DNA from: Archangium sp.
GTDB lineage: Bacteria; Myxococcota; Myxococcia; Myxococcales; Myxococcaceae
DNA length: 64,000 bases
NCBI GenBank assembly: GCA_030681645.1
Contig: JAUXRX010000010.1
Span: forward strand, 124,001-188,000
Direction: 5' to 3'
Shown: positions 41,582 through 52,978 of the stretch, piece by piece
How the letters are laid out: each line of letters opens with the position of its first letter
How positions within the stretch are numbered: the stretch's first letter is position 1
The notes under the pieces: model-generated
Databases searched by the model: none
Seen by the model: only the letters and a program-made list of their open reading frames with translations
What the model was told of the DNA's origin: nothing
Made by a program: the position numbers and the translations under genes

Positions 41582-43159
41582 TCAGGGGGCGAGCGGTCCC
41601 CTGATGACGAGGCCGTTGTCACCCACGAGCCAGAAGTGCTCCTCGTCGTACGCCGTGAGATCCCTGACCGGCACCTGGTCGGTGTACTGCAGCGTCCAGC
41701 GCCCGTGCCATTGGCGCAGGTAGCCAAACTCGGTCGAGAGATAGAAGCGGCCGATGCTGAAGGCGCGCACGGTCGTGTAGTTCGCCATGCTGGGCGGCGC
41801 GATCCGCTCCCACGCGCCGTCCACGCGGCGCAGCACCATCCCGCGATCTCCGACCGCCACCACCTCACCCGGCGAGACGACCCACACCCCGTGCAGCTGG
41901 CCGTCAGGCACGTTCTGGGTGGGGAGGACCTCGGAGACGAAGCCGCCGTCGTCCTGGAGGCGGAAGACGGCGGGCCGCCGCGGAGTGCCGGTCGTGCCGC
42001 CCACCGCGTAGAGCGCGCCGGGCGAAGCGCCGTGCGCGTCGAAGAGCTCGAAGCCGCCGGGCAGCGGGGACCCCACCACCTGCGGCGGGCCCACGCCGTC
42101 CCACGCGACCACGCGCCGGCCGTCGCGGAGCACCGCCTCGACCTGCACGCCGCCGTCGGGCGAGGTGAAGCCCACCAGGCCGGCGACCGGCTCGGGGATG
42201 AGCTGGCTCACCGCGCACCCCGCCCCGCGCGTGGCGGTGGTGAGCCGCCCCACGCCGTTGTTGCCGCCACCGACGAAGGCCCTGCCTGAAGGGTCTACCC
42301 AGACCGCGTTCATCCCCATGGGGCAGTTCGCGCTGAGGTCGCTGAAGCCCGCGTCGCCGTCGTGCACGAAGAGCAGGCTTCCGCCGGCGATCCACACCTG
42401 GTCCGGGCCCCACGCGCTCGTGGAGAGGAAGTCGGCACCGGTCGACGCGAGGGGGGGGAGCCGGGCGAAGCCGGCGTCGCCGCAGGCGGCGTCGTCCAGG
42501 GTGCCGTCGCAGTCGTCGTCGAGCTCGTTGCAGACCTCGACGCCCGCGGGCGAGGTGAGCGCGTCGACGTCGTTGCAGTCACCGGTCACCAGCACGCGCC
42601 CCGGTCCGCACAGCAGCGCGCCCGAGTCGGGCACCCCGAAGCCGTCGCCGTCGCCGTCGTGAAAGGTGAGCGTCTGGCATGGTTGCGGACCCGCGTCGGG
42701 CGCTCCTCCATCGTCGGGCCCACCATCAGGGAGGCCGCCGTCGGGGAGGCCGCCATCAGGGAGTCCGCCGTCGGGGAACGGCGCTTCGACCCGCAACGCG
42801 TCGGCGAGCGAGAGCTCCACGCCGCGTGGGGTGATCAGCCGCACCGACCACAGCCCGGGCGCGACGCCAGGAGGCACCAGCGCATCGACGTGCTGGGGGT
42901 CGACCCACGTCACCCCGGTGAGCTCGACGCGGGCGTCGCCCTGCTCCAGCGTGGCGCTCACCACGGTGGTGAAGGACGAGCTCGACGGGCGATCGAAGTC
43001 GTAGGGGCCGGCCGGCAGGAAGCCCTCGCCGCGCAGCTGCAGCAAGCCGCCCAGCCCGCTCTCGAGCACCGCGGGCTCGACCTCGCGCAGCACCGGAGCG
43101 CCCGGCTGGGGAGCACAGCCGGTGACGAGCGCCAGCAGGAGGAGTGTGGAGAAGCGCAC
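41582..43159 (-). CDS. Lipoprotein with IPT-like, MopE-type metal-binding and propeller regions
   Basis: A 525-residue exported lipoprotein. The signal ends in LVTGC (lipidated Cys near residue 15). Residues ~18-125 look like an IPT/TIG immunoglobulin-like domain. A linker of repeated Pro-Asp-Gly-Gly units follows. Residues ~165-225 carry the putative metal-binding motif known from myxobacterial MopE-like proteins (DGDGDGFG, TGDCNDVDALTSPAG, CNELDDDCDGTLDDAACG). The C-terminal half has repeated strands ending in DGGF and GDxG, as in a beta-propeller. It may bind Ca2+ or Cu. Start uncertain between GTG 43159 and TTG 43162. Confidence 0.82.
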   Translation of the reverse strand: MRFSTLLLLALVTGCAPQPGAPVLREVEPAVLESGLGGLLQLRGEGFLPAGPYDFDRPSSSSFTTVVSATLEQGDARVELTGVTWVDPQHVDALVPPGVAPGLWSVRLITPRGVELSLADALRVEAPFPDGGLPDGGLPDGGLPDGGPDDGGAPDAGPQPCQTLTFHDGDGDGFGVPDSGALLCGPGRVLVTGDCNDVDALTSPAGVEVCNELDDDCDGTLDDAACGDAGFARLPPLASTGADFLSTSAWGPDQVWIAGGSLLFVHDGDAGFSDLSANCPMGMNAVWVDPSGRAFVGGGNNGVGRLTTATRGAGCAVSQLIPEPVAGLVGFTSPDGGVQVEAVLRDGRRVVAWDGVGPPQVVGSPLPGGFELFDAHGASPGALYAVGGTTGTPRRPAVFRLQDDGGFVSEVLPTQNVPDGQLHGVWVVSPGEVVAVGDRGMVLRRVDGAWERIAPPSMANYTTVRAFSIGRFYLSTEFGYLRQWHGRWTLQYTDQVPVRDLTAYDEEHFWLVGDNGLVIRGPLAP

Positions 43160-43350
43160 CAACGACGAAGGGTATCACTGCAACCCCTGATGCAGAGGAT
43201 CCCGCCGCGAATAACCGGGGCTCGATCCACCGGGAACGGATCGACAACCACGCCCCGCCCGATTTACCGAAATTTCAGACGGGGCCCAGGTGACAGCGAA
43301 GGCCCGCTGCGGGTTGATCGATCTCGCAACAGAAACCCGGGGGGGTTCTC

Positions 43351-43827
43351 ATGCAGCCAGTCACGCAGTCCGAGTCCGTCGCGACGCACTTCACCTGGGA
43401 CCGCGCCACGAAGCCGGCGCGCCGGCCACGCGAGGACGCCGGCGACCTGGGCCACCAACCCTGCGGCGAGCTGATCAGCGAGACGGCCAGGTGCCTCGAG
43501 TGCGACCTCGAGGCGACCAGGGGGCTGGCGGTGCTCGACTCCGAGGGCATGCGCTCGGCGCCGGTGGTCGACGACAACGGCGTGCTGGTGGGCGTGGTCT
43601 TCCACGCTGCGCTGGCAGGGCTGCGGGAGTTCGACGACCTCGAGGTGGAAGACGCGATGACCACCGACATGGTGACGGTGCCGCACGACGCGTCCGTCTC
43701 GGAGCTGGCGCGGCTCATGGCGCAGCACGGCCTCGAGCGGGTGCCGGTGGTGACCCATGACGGCCACCTCGTCGGCGTGGTCTCGTCGATGGACGTGGTG
43801 CGCTGGCTGGCCGAGCGGCTGCCCTGA
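43351..43827 (+). CDS. Tandem CBS-domain protein
   Basis: A 158-residue cytoplasmic protein. After a ~50-residue N-terminal segment with three cysteines, two CBS motifs form one Bateman module: GMRSAPVVDDNGVLVGVVFH and LERVPVVTHDGHLVGVVSSM, each followed by a helix (DVVRWLAERL at the end). Such modules bind adenine nucleotides (AMP, ATP, c-di-AMP) and regulate other proteins. No partner enzyme is fused. The ATG follows a G-rich ribosome binding site. It converges on the large kinase gene, one base apart. Confidence 0.9.
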   Translation: MQPVTQSESVATHFTWDRATKPARRPREDAGDLGHQPCGELISETARCLECDLEATRGLAVLDSEGMRSAPVVDDNGVLVGVVFHAALAGLREFDDLEVEDAMTTDMVTVPHDASVSELARLMAQHGLERVPVVTHDGHLVGVVSSMDVVRWLAERLP

Positions 43828-43828
43828 C

Positions 43829-46549
<2,721 letters not shown>

Positions 46550-46596
46550 GCTGGCGCCATTCTCTCACGGCACTACCCGATTCGAGCCCCTGACGT

Positions 46597-46794
46597 GTGT
46601 CACGCGCTGGGTCACTGCTGACGGGTGTGGCGGACGGCGTGCACGAAGACCTCACCGTCGAAGGCAAGAAGGTCTCGCTCGACGCGTTGGACGCCTCGAC
46701 CTGGGTGAGGAAGAACGGCCGCTGGGTCTGCGCGCTGCACACCGAGGCCATCGCGGGAGATCCGTTCGGGCGGGATCGCTGGGGCAAATGGTGA
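46597..46794 (+). pseudogene. C-terminal remnant of a DUF4440/SnoaL-like protein gene
   Basis: The 65 residues include ASTWVRKNGRWVCALHTEAI, the typical C-terminal strand pair of DUF4440/NTF2-like proteins, which normally have about 120-150 residues. The N-terminal half is missing, and the apparent GTG start is not preceded by a ribosome binding site. It is probably a decayed gene. Nothing in the 47 bp upstream continues the fold in another frame. Confidence 0.5.
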
Positions 46795-46869
46795 ACGTCC
46801 GCGGTGCGGGAAGAAGCCGGAAGGGCCGCGCCGAGTCAGGGTTTGCGCTGTGCTCGTGGCGCGCTTGCC

Positions 46870-46887
46870 CCTCGCTCTCGAGCGAGG
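46870..46887. terminator. Hairpin, possible terminator
   Basis: CCTCGCTC, loop TC, GAGCGAGG: a perfect 8-bp GC-rich stem 76 bp after the DUF4440-like remnant. There is no U-tract, so termination is only a possibility. Confidence 0.35.
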
Positions 46888-47032
46888 ATCCTCACGGGAC
46901 GCGCTCTTCCGGCGTGAGCAACCGTGCTGCCTCGCGAGGCGACATGGCTGACGCGCCGCGGAGAGGGCCGCCCCCAACCTCCCCGAAGCTCGCAGGCAAA
47001 CCCGGCTGGGTCCGGGCCGCTCTCTCAAGTCT

Positions 47033-47068
47033 GTACACCGGGTGTACGGCCCCGTCATCCCGGTGTAC
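47033..47068. promoter_or_regulatory. Candidate operator: GTACACC-G-GGTGTAC palindrome plus a third half-site
   Basis: A perfect 15-bp palindrome (47033-47047) is followed by another GGTGTAC at 47062-47068. The two direct half-sites are 21 bp apart, two turns of the helix. They lie 82-117 bp before the start codon of the outer-membrane protein gene. This spacing is what one expects for cooperative binding by a dimeric regulator. Confidence 0.5.
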
Positions 47069-47149
47069 GGCCTCGGAAGGGGACCCCCGCCGGGCGCCCT
47101 CGCCCCAGCCGGGTTACCCACAAAACCCGGCTCGCACGACCAAGGGGGC

Positions 47150-47818
47150 ATGCGAACTCTCCTGCTCCTCTCCGCCCTCGTCGCGTTGCCCTCGCTGGCC
47201 CAGCCGCTCGTCGCGGCCGAAGAGGCACCGCCTCCGCCTCCTCCTCCGCTCGTCTCGCCGCCGCCCGCACCGACGCCGGTGGTGAGCGCTCCCGCGGCGC
47301 CCTTCTCGCTGTTCGACCCTGACCGCCCGTACCGGCTGCTCGACCTCGGGGTGACGGGCGGCTTCAACAACCCGGGCGGCATCATCGGGGCCGAGGCCGA
47401 CTTCCGGCTGCTCACCGGCTACCTGTCGGCGGGACTGTCGGGCGGCACGGGCGCGTGGGGCGTGCGGGTGAGCCCGCATGTGCGCGCGTACCCGTTCGGG
47501 CTCGACGTGGCGGGGCTGTTCGTCGAGGGCGCGCTCTCGCTCAACTTCGGCGGCGTGACCGAGTCGAAGGTGAACGGCGTGGTGCTCGAGCGCGCCGAGC
47601 GGCTGGTCACCCCGGTGCTCCACGTGGCGGCGGGCTGGCGGCAGACGCTCAACTCGTTCACGTGGCTGCTCTTCCGCGTGGGCTGGGGCTTCCGCTTCAC
47701 CGACGACAACTTCCGCTACCAGGTCGGCAACGGTGACGGCGGGCTGGGCGCGGTGCTGGCGCTCTCGCAGCCCGGTGGGTTCTCCATCGGGCTCTCGGCG
47801 GGCTTCGCGATCTTCTGA
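47150..47818 (+). CDS. Outer-membrane beta-barrel-type protein
   Basis: A 222-residue exported protein. The signal peptide is MRTLLLLSALVALPSLAQ; a Pro-rich stretch follows (residues ~25-50). The rest alternates hydrophobic and polar residues with aromatic girdles (LLDLGVTGGFNNPGGIIGAE, FLLTGYLSAG-like strands, WLLFRVGWGFRFTDDNFRY) and ends SIGLSAGFAIF, with the terminal Phe typical of outer-membrane barrels assembled by BamA. About eight strands are visible. Function unknown. AGGGGG lies just before the ATG. Confidence 0.75.
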   Translation: MRTLLLLSALVALPSLAQPLVAAEEAPPPPPPPLVSPPPAPTPVVSAPAAPFSLFDPDRPYRLLDLGVTGGFNNPGGIIGAEADFRLLTGYLSAGLSGGTGAWGVRVSPHVRAYPFGLDVAGLFVEGALSLNFGGVTESKVNGVVLERAERLVTPVLHVAAGWRQTLNSFTWLLFRVGWGFRFTDDNFRYQVGNGDGGLGAVLALSQPGGFSIGLSAGFAIF

Positions 47819-47945
47819 GGAGGCGAACCTCATCTCAACGGGGGTGCTGCATGTTTGCCACGCACCACGCGCTGATCGAAGGCTGCCTCGAGGTGGGCGG
47901 TGAAGGCGGGTCTCCTTCCGTGCCCGTCACGCACAGGCCTCTCAC

Positions 47946-48071
47946 CTCGGGCGAGGACGCGCATGTGACGTGTTCCCGGTCCGCTGTTTCAAGGTCGGCC
48001 GGCCCGTCTGCTCCAGGGGCCTTTCTGGAGAGTGCCCGCGCCCCGACCTCACATGCGGGTCCTCGCCCGAG
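47946..48071. repeat. 23-bp near-perfect inverted repeat with 80-bp interior
   Basis: Arms 47946-47968 and 48049-48071 are reverse complements at 22 of 23 positions; the outer part reads CTCGGGCGAGGAC and the inner part GCATGTGA. The interior contains a further hairpin (CTCCAG, loop, CTGGAG at about 48011-48030). It could be a structured RNA of about 126 nt or a tiny mobile element with terminal inverted repeats. Confidence 0.7.
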
Positions 48072-48250
48072 ATCGCGTGGTCAGCACGCGACGAGCGCGC
48101 CCCTCGAGGCCGCCGTCAAGCGCATCGCGCACCTCGAACCGCATTTCATCCGCCGTCGGGGTGATCTCCGGCGCGTACGATGAAACGGATCCAGCCTGAG
48201 GGCGCTCAACGCCGCTGCACACGCGAGGAGGTGGGCTCTCTCCCGGCCAC

Positions 48251-48286
48251 GTAATGGACCATTACCACGCGGTAATGGTCCATTAC
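48251..48286. promoter_or_regulatory. Two tandem exact 15-bp palindromes (operator-like)
   Basis: GTAATGGACCATTAC (48251-48265) and GTAATGGTCCATTAC (48272-48286) are each perfect palindromes around a central base. Their centres are 21 bp apart, two helical turns. Together they also form a 16-bp-arm hairpin with loop ACGC. The pattern is typical of binding sites for a pair of dimeric repressors. The AT-rich sites stand out in this GC-rich region. No regulator gene lies adjacent. Confidence 0.7.
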
Positions 48287-48431
48287 GCGCTCGGAAAAGG
48301 GCGCCCGCCTGGCCTCACCTTCGCGTCCTCGCCCCGAGGTCGAGAGGCCAGCGCGCGATGAGCACGGAACAGATCCAGCCCCTGCGTTCCCTCAGGGCTT
48401 TTCCGCACCCGGTCCGAGGTGGCTGTGCGAC

Positions 48432-48451
48432 CCAGGCTCGCTCGAGCCTGG
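48432..48451 (-). terminator. GC-rich hairpin after the ASH/VWA gene
   Basis: CCAGGCTCG, loop CT, CGAGCCTGG: a perfect 9-bp stem 25 bp beyond the stop codon of the minus-strand gene ending at 48476. It lacks a clear U-tract. Confidence 0.5.
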
Positions 48452-48475
48452 CGGAGCAGCTCGACGAAGCGCTGA

Positions 48476-51400
48476 CTACGGGATGCAGGCCGTCTGGTAC
48501 GTGACGGTCAGCGTCTTGCCCGGCTCAGGCACGTAGAGCGGCTCGAAGTTGATCGAGTTGTTGGTCGCGTCGTATTCCCAGATGCGCGACATCAGGTTCG
48601 GGTCGGGGTCGATGGCGGGAATGGGCATGCCGTCGATCGACACCTGGATGCCGGTGGGCGCCGCGAGGTCGGGCCGCGAGGTGAGGAAGAAGTTGGTGCG
48701 GTACCCGAACGCGTTCTTGCCGATGTTCTCGAGCGCGACGGCCCAGTTCGGGGTGCAGATCTCTTCCTTCACGCCGTTGGTCTGCGAGACCATGAACTCG
48801 TGACGGCCGTCGTTCGCGTCGTCGTAGATGCAGCCCGAGGGCGAGCTGGGCAGGAACGGACCGACCACGTTGTAGGTGAACTGGCCCGAGCGCTGCGCAC
48901 CTTTGATGTTGATGAGCTGGTTCAAATAGAACGCCGGCGCCTGCGGGGCCTGGTCGCGCGCGTCGGTGACGCAGACGATGGCCAGCACCGCTTCCTGGCG
49001 GAGGAAGCCCGCGTTGCGCGCCGGGTCGGTGATGTAGGGCGCCGTCAGCGCGCGCGTCGCCGGTTCCATGCACGACTCCGTACCGCCCGCCAGCGGCACC
49101 ACCACGATGCTGGTGAACTCCGAGGCGAGGTTGGGCGTGGTGGGCCGGAGGATCTTGTTGCCGGCCGCCGAGGTGTTGAAGGTGCCGCGATCGGCCTCGT
49201 TGAGCTCGGTGTTGGTCACCGCGAGCTGGAAGTCGACCTGGTTGCTCGTCGCGTACTGCAGGAACGAGTTCATGTTCTGCGCGAGCGCCACCTGCTTGTC
49301 GGACATCGAGCCCGACTTGTCGATGGCCAGCAGGATGTCGGCCTTGGGCTTGGTGTCCTGGCGGAAGGTGTCGGTGTTGAGGCCCAACGTGTCGCCGCGG
49401 CCCTGCAGCGCCACCACGTAGTCGAGCGGCTGCCCGGCCTGCGTGACGCTGATGACGAAGGCGCCGGTGTCAGGCCCGTAGTTGATGGGCCGGTACTTGA
49501 GCGAGAACGTGACCGGGGTCGAGCTGCCCGGGGTCACGCGCGTGCCGCCCGAGATGCCGGTGACCACGAAGAACTCCGGGCAGGGGGCGGTGCCGGGGCA
49601 GTTGGGGCCGCCGGGGCCTTCACCGGCCGCCGAGCCCATCTGCGACGAGTTGATCACCACGTCGGTCGAGCACGAGTTGTAGATCTGGAAGTTCCGGTTG
49701 GGCGAGTTGCAGTCCTTCTTCACCACGCCGAAGTCCAGCGTGCTGGGCGAGATGGTGAGGCAGCTGTTGGCGATGGTGGCCGTGAGCGCGACCTCGCGCT
49801 GCGGCGCGACGGGGTCGGCGAGGTTGAACGACACCCGGCCCGACACCTGCGCGGGCGTGGGCGGCAGCATGCCCTGCGGCCAGGCGCGCACCATCACCTG
49901 CTTCGTCTCGTTCGGCATCAGCTCGAGCTCGTTGACCACGCCGCCGGGCAGCGAGAACACCGCCGGCATGCCGGTGGGCGTGCCCACCTCGGGCATGAGC
50001 TGCAGGTTCGACATGAGGCAGAGATCGTTGGGCCCGGTGAGACGGTTGCGCACGGTGAACGCGAGATCGCGAATGGCCGGCGGCGAGACGATGCCGAAGG
50101 AGAGGGCGATGGGGGTGATCTCCACGTCGCACGGCGGCAGCATCACCGAGTTCGCGGTGACGGTGATGATGGTGATGGGCTCGTCGGGGTCGTTCGAGAA
50201 CAGCTTCACCTCGAACTCGCGCATGCCGAAGCCGTTGGGCGTGATGCGCACGGGGATTTCCAGGATGCTGGTGCCCGCGCCCGCCTCGAGGCCGACGGCC
50301 GGGTCGTAGCGGCCCGCGCCGGTGGCGGGGAGATCGTTCGAGCAGGCGTTGGTGACGGTGTCGAACATGCCCAGGCAGATCTCGTCCATCGACGAGCCGG
50401 GCTTGGGCGTCACTTCCCAGTACGGGCGGGTGAAGCCGCCGGCGCCGTCGGACTGACCGAGCTTCAGGTTCGCGCGCGAGTCGGCGAGCGTGGGCCGCGT
50501 GCCCATGTTCTGCACCACGAGCTTCTTGCTGGCGAAGGTGGCGGGGCTGGCCGCGGGGAAGTAGGCGATGCGGCCGAACGGCATGACGGGCGCGGGGCGC
50601 GCTTCGATGTCAGGGCCACCGCCGACGCCGCGGAGGTTGACGCTGAGCATGGGCTGGCTGGGGAGCGCGGTGGTGGCGACCATCTGGCCGGCGCGCGGCC
50701 CGAGCACGATGGGCTTGAAGCTGAGCTTCACCTTCGCGGTGCCGGGGCTGATCACGCCGAGGGTGTCGCGCATGCCGCCGGGCACGGTGAGGGTGGTGAG
50801 CTCGGTGGCCGACTGGGCCTCAGTCACCTTGTAGACGGCGCTGGGGTTCGTGCCTTCGCGGGTGGCGAGGGCGGTGAGGGTCACCGGCGTGAGCGCGAGG
50901 TTGCTGAAGGTGACCTCGCCCGGGACCGTGGTGCCCGGGGGCGCGTAGCCGAAGTCGACGAGGGCGGGCGTCCACGAGAGCACGGCGGCGACGCCGGTGC
51001 CGATCAGGCGCACGGGCTTCTCGGGGCAGCCGTCGGCGCGGCGCATGCGAATGGTGGCGGCGTACTCGCGCGCCTCGGTGGGCTTGAAGGCGATGGTGGC
51101 CGTCTTGCTGCGCTGGCCGCCGATGAGGAACTCGCCGCGCGGCGAGTCAGCGGACACCACGAAGATGCCGTCGCCCTGGGCCGATTCCACGGCGCCGAGG
51201 TAGGCGTGCGTCTCGATGGGGCGCTGGTTGACGAACACGTACTCGACGTTGAAGGTGTCACCGCGCGCGACGGCGCCGAAGTCGATCACCGCCGGGAGAT
51301 CGCACTCGCCGGACACCGCGACGCCCTTGAGGGTGATGCTGGCGTTCTCCTTGCCCACGGCGGTGTTCGCCGACGTCATCGACAGCACCGTCTCGTGAAC

Positions 51401-51811
51401 GACCTGCGCCACGCCTTCGACCACGGGCGGCGAGAAGTCGATGGGGAACTCCACCGAGTCGCCGACGGCCACGGTGGTCTCACCGGTGAAGGCGATGGTG
51501 AAGACCGGGTTCGGCTCGTCGAGGTCGGTGCCCGCCTTCGCCGCGTCGCCGCTGGTCTTGGTGAAGGTGCGAATGACGAGCGCGCCCAGGCCGCTGTTCT
51601 GGACCACGAGCGGCTTGGTGACCGTCTTGCCCATCGAGACGGTGCCGAAGTCGTAGATGCCGTCGTCGCCCGAGAGCTGGGCACCGTCGACGGTGTAGAT
51701 GATGCGCGCCTCGCCCTTGTTGTTCGGCAACACGCGGGTACCGCAGTCCTGGCAGCCCTGCACGGCGACGAGGAACACGCCCAGCACCATCAGCTTCGAC
51801 TTGGTCATCAT
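48476..51811 (-). CDS. Giant lipoprotein with ASH-type Ig domains and a VWA domain
   Basis: A 1,111-residue exported protein. The signal (KLMVLGVFLVAVQGC) ends with the lipidated Cys near residue 20; CAGGAG lies nine bases before the ATG. Residues ~45-820 hold successive ASPM-SPD2-Hydin-like immunoglobulin domains, each with a DFG strand start (YDFGTVSMGKTVTKPLVVQN, IDFGAVARGDTFNVEYVFVN, LDFGVVKKDC) and PIDFSPP or FKP strands. Residues ~845-1030 are a von Willebrand factor A domain: the MIDAS motif is ILLAIDKSGSMSDKQ, with TD and Thr/Asp residues later. A C-terminal strand-rich module follows. It is a probable surface adhesion or assembly protein. Confidence 0.88.
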   Translation of the reverse strand: MMTKSKLMVLGVFLVAVQGCQDCGTRVLPNNKGEARIIYTVDGAQLSGDDGIYDFGTVSMGKTVTKPLVVQNSGLGALVIRTFTKTSGDAAKAGTDLDEPNPVFTIAFTGETTVAVGDSVEFPIDFSPPVVEGVAQVVHETVLSMTSANTAVGKENASITLKGVAVSGECDLPAVIDFGAVARGDTFNVEYVFVNQRPIETHAYLGAVESAQGDGIFVVSADSPRGEFLIGGQRSKTATIAFKPTEAREYAATIRMRRADGCPEKPVRLIGTGVAAVLSWTPALVDFGYAPPGTTVPGEVTFSNLALTPVTLTALATREGTNPSAVYKVTEAQSATELTTLTVPGGMRDTLGVISPGTAKVKLSFKPIVLGPRAGQMVATTALPSQPMLSVNLRGVGGGPDIEARPAPVMPFGRIAYFPAASPATFASKKLVVQNMGTRPTLADSRANLKLGQSDGAGGFTRPYWEVTPKPGSSMDEICLGMFDTVTNACSNDLPATGAGRYDPAVGLEAGAGTSILEIPVRITPNGFGMREFEVKLFSNDPDEPITIITVTANSVMLPPCDVEITPIALSFGIVSPPAIRDLAFTVRNRLTGPNDLCLMSNLQLMPEVGTPTGMPAVFSLPGGVVNELELMPNETKQVMVRAWPQGMLPPTPAQVSGRVSFNLADPVAPQREVALTATIANSCLTISPSTLDFGVVKKDCNSPNRNFQIYNSCSTDVVINSSQMGSAAGEGPGGPNCPGTAPCPEFFVVTGISGGTRVTPGSSTPVTFSLKYRPINYGPDTGAFVISVTQAGQPLDYVVALQGRGDTLGLNTDTFRQDTKPKADILLAIDKSGSMSDKQVALAQNMNSFLQYATSNQVDFQLAVTNTELNEADRGTFNTSAAGNKILRPTTPNLASEFTSIVVVPLAGGTESCMEPATRALTAPYITDPARNAGFLRQEAVLAIVCVTDARDQAPQAPAFYLNQLINIKGAQRSGQFTYNVVGPFLPSSPSGCIYDDANDGRHEFMVSQTNGVKEEICTPNWAVALENIGKNAFGYRTNFFLTSRPDLAAPTGIQVSIDGMPIPAIDPDPNLMSRIWEYDATNNSINFEPLYVPEPGKTLTVTYQTACIP

Positions 51812-51973
51812 CGGTTCAGACTCCTGCGTTGGGAAAATTCTGTCGGGAGAGGCCGGCGCGCTCTCGGGAACCTGCCTTATGACACGAAATGGGTGGGGGA
51901 ACGCCAGCCCGGCTGACACCTGCGGGAGACAGTCGCGCACACAGCACGACATGCCGTTAGTAAAGGGGGGTCG

Positions 51974-52978
51974 ATGCAGCTTTGCGTGACGTACCCGCTC
52001 TCGAAAGGGCAACGCCTCGTGCTTCGCACGGCCACCGACTGGGAGCGCGACGTCGCCCCGCGCGAGATCAGCGCGACGCAGGCGTGGTTCGACGTCGACG
52101 TCACCGCGCACACCCTCGAGCTCAAGCCCTGCCTCATCGAGGAGGGCGGCGCGACCCGTTGGGCCCGCGGGCCGAACTACGTGCTCACGGCGTACGAGAA
52201 GAACCGGGGGCTGTGGCCGTACTTCTTCACCGAAGAGCGGGGCAAGGTGTCCGACGTGTTGCGCGTCGACTTCGAGGGCCAGACGCGCGCGGTGCGCATC
52301 TACCACCCGCCCGGGTACGACGAGAACACGCTCCACCGCTTCCCGGTGCTCTACATGCAGGACGGGCAGAACCTCTTCTTCCCCGAGGAGGCCTTCCGGG
52401 GAAACGAGTGGCACGTGGACGAGACGATGGATCGCCTCGACCAGATGAACGCGCTGCGCAAGGCGATCGTGGTGGGCGTCTCGCCGGCCGATCGCATGCG
52501 CGACTACACGAAGCCGGGCTACGGCGCGTACGGGCGCTTCCTGGTGCACAAGCTCAAGCCGCTGGTCGATCACCACCTGCGCACCCGCATCGCCCCTGAA
52601 GACTCGGTGGTGATGGGCTCTTCCCTGGGGGGCGTGGCGGCGCTGCACGTGGCGTGGGAACACCCCGAGGTCTTCGGCCGGGTGGCCTGCCTCTCGAGCA
52701 CCTTCGGCCGGATGGATGATCTCTTCGAGCGCATCGCCACCGAGCCGCGGCGCCGGCTGCTGGTGTACCTGGACAGCGGGTGGCCGCGGGACAACTACGA
52801 CGCGACCAACGCGATGAGAGACCTGCTGATCAGCCGCGGCTTCAAGCTGGGCGTCGACCTGCTGCAGTTCAGCTTCCCCGAGGGGCTGCACGACGAGAGC
52901 TCGTGGGCCGACCGCATTCACGTGCCCTTTCAGTTCTTCTTCGGGCGGGCGTGGCGCGCGCTGCGGGGGGAGAGCTGA
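51974..52978 (+). CDS. Putative esterase (enterochelin esterase/Fes-like)
   Basis: A 334-residue alpha/beta hydrolase of the 'putative esterase' type. An N-terminal ~90-residue beta domain precedes a catalytic domain with FPVLYMQDGQNLFFPEEAF, the nucleophile Ser in VVMGSSLGGVAALHVAWEHP, and the catalytic His probably in EGLHDESSWADRI. No export signal is visible, so it probably acts in the cytoplasm, unlike most secreted esterases of this group. GGGGG lies before the ATG. It overlaps the FKBP gene start by one base (TGATG), so the two are translationally coupled. Confidence 0.85.
   Translation: MQLCVTYPLSKGQRLVLRTATDWERDVAPREISATQAWFDVDVTAHTLELKPCLIEEGGATRWARGPNYVLTAYEKNRGLWPYFFTEERGKVSDVLRVDFEGQTRAVRIYHPPGYDENTLHRFPVLYMQDGQNLFFPEEAFRGNEWHVDETMDRLDQMNALRKAIVVGVSPADRMRDYTKPGYGAYGRFLVHKLKPLVDHHLRTRIAPEDSVVMGSSLGGVAALHVAWEHPEVFGRVACLSSTFGRMDDLFERIATEPRRRLLVYLDSGWPRDNYDATNAMRDLLISRGFKLGVDLLQFSFPEGLHDESSWADRIHVPFQFFFGRAWRALRGES

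Larger units (their letters stand above)
46795..47149. other. 355-bp intergenic region
   Basis: No convincing reading frame. It contains a strong hairpin at 46870 and the GTACACC/GGTGTAC sites near 47033-47068, and it leads into the outer-membrane protein gene. Confidence 0.55.
47819..48475. other. 657-bp gene-poor region with ordered repeats
   Basis: The space between two convergent genes is unusually long and holds no reading frame that I trust. Two short frames can be drawn: an ATG at 48180 giving 24 codons that end in the first palindrome, and an ATG at 48358 giving about 48 codons running into the end of the minus-strand gene. The region instead carries the inverted repeat at 47946-48071, the tandem palindromes at 48251-48286 and a terminator-like hairpin at 48432. 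Confidence 0.6.

Noticed and set aside
47851..48183. 110-codon plus-strand frame in the 657-bp gap
   Set aside because: It runs straight through the inverted repeat, has low-complexity Ser/Ala/Arg composition and no ribosome binding site. The DNA structure explains the region better.
48358..48504. 48-codon frame starting MSTEQIQPLRSLRAF after the twin palindromes
   Set aside because: The position after an operator-like site is suggestive, but the frame overlaps the 3' end of the minus-strand gene and contains the terminator-like hairpin. No family or good ribosome binding site.
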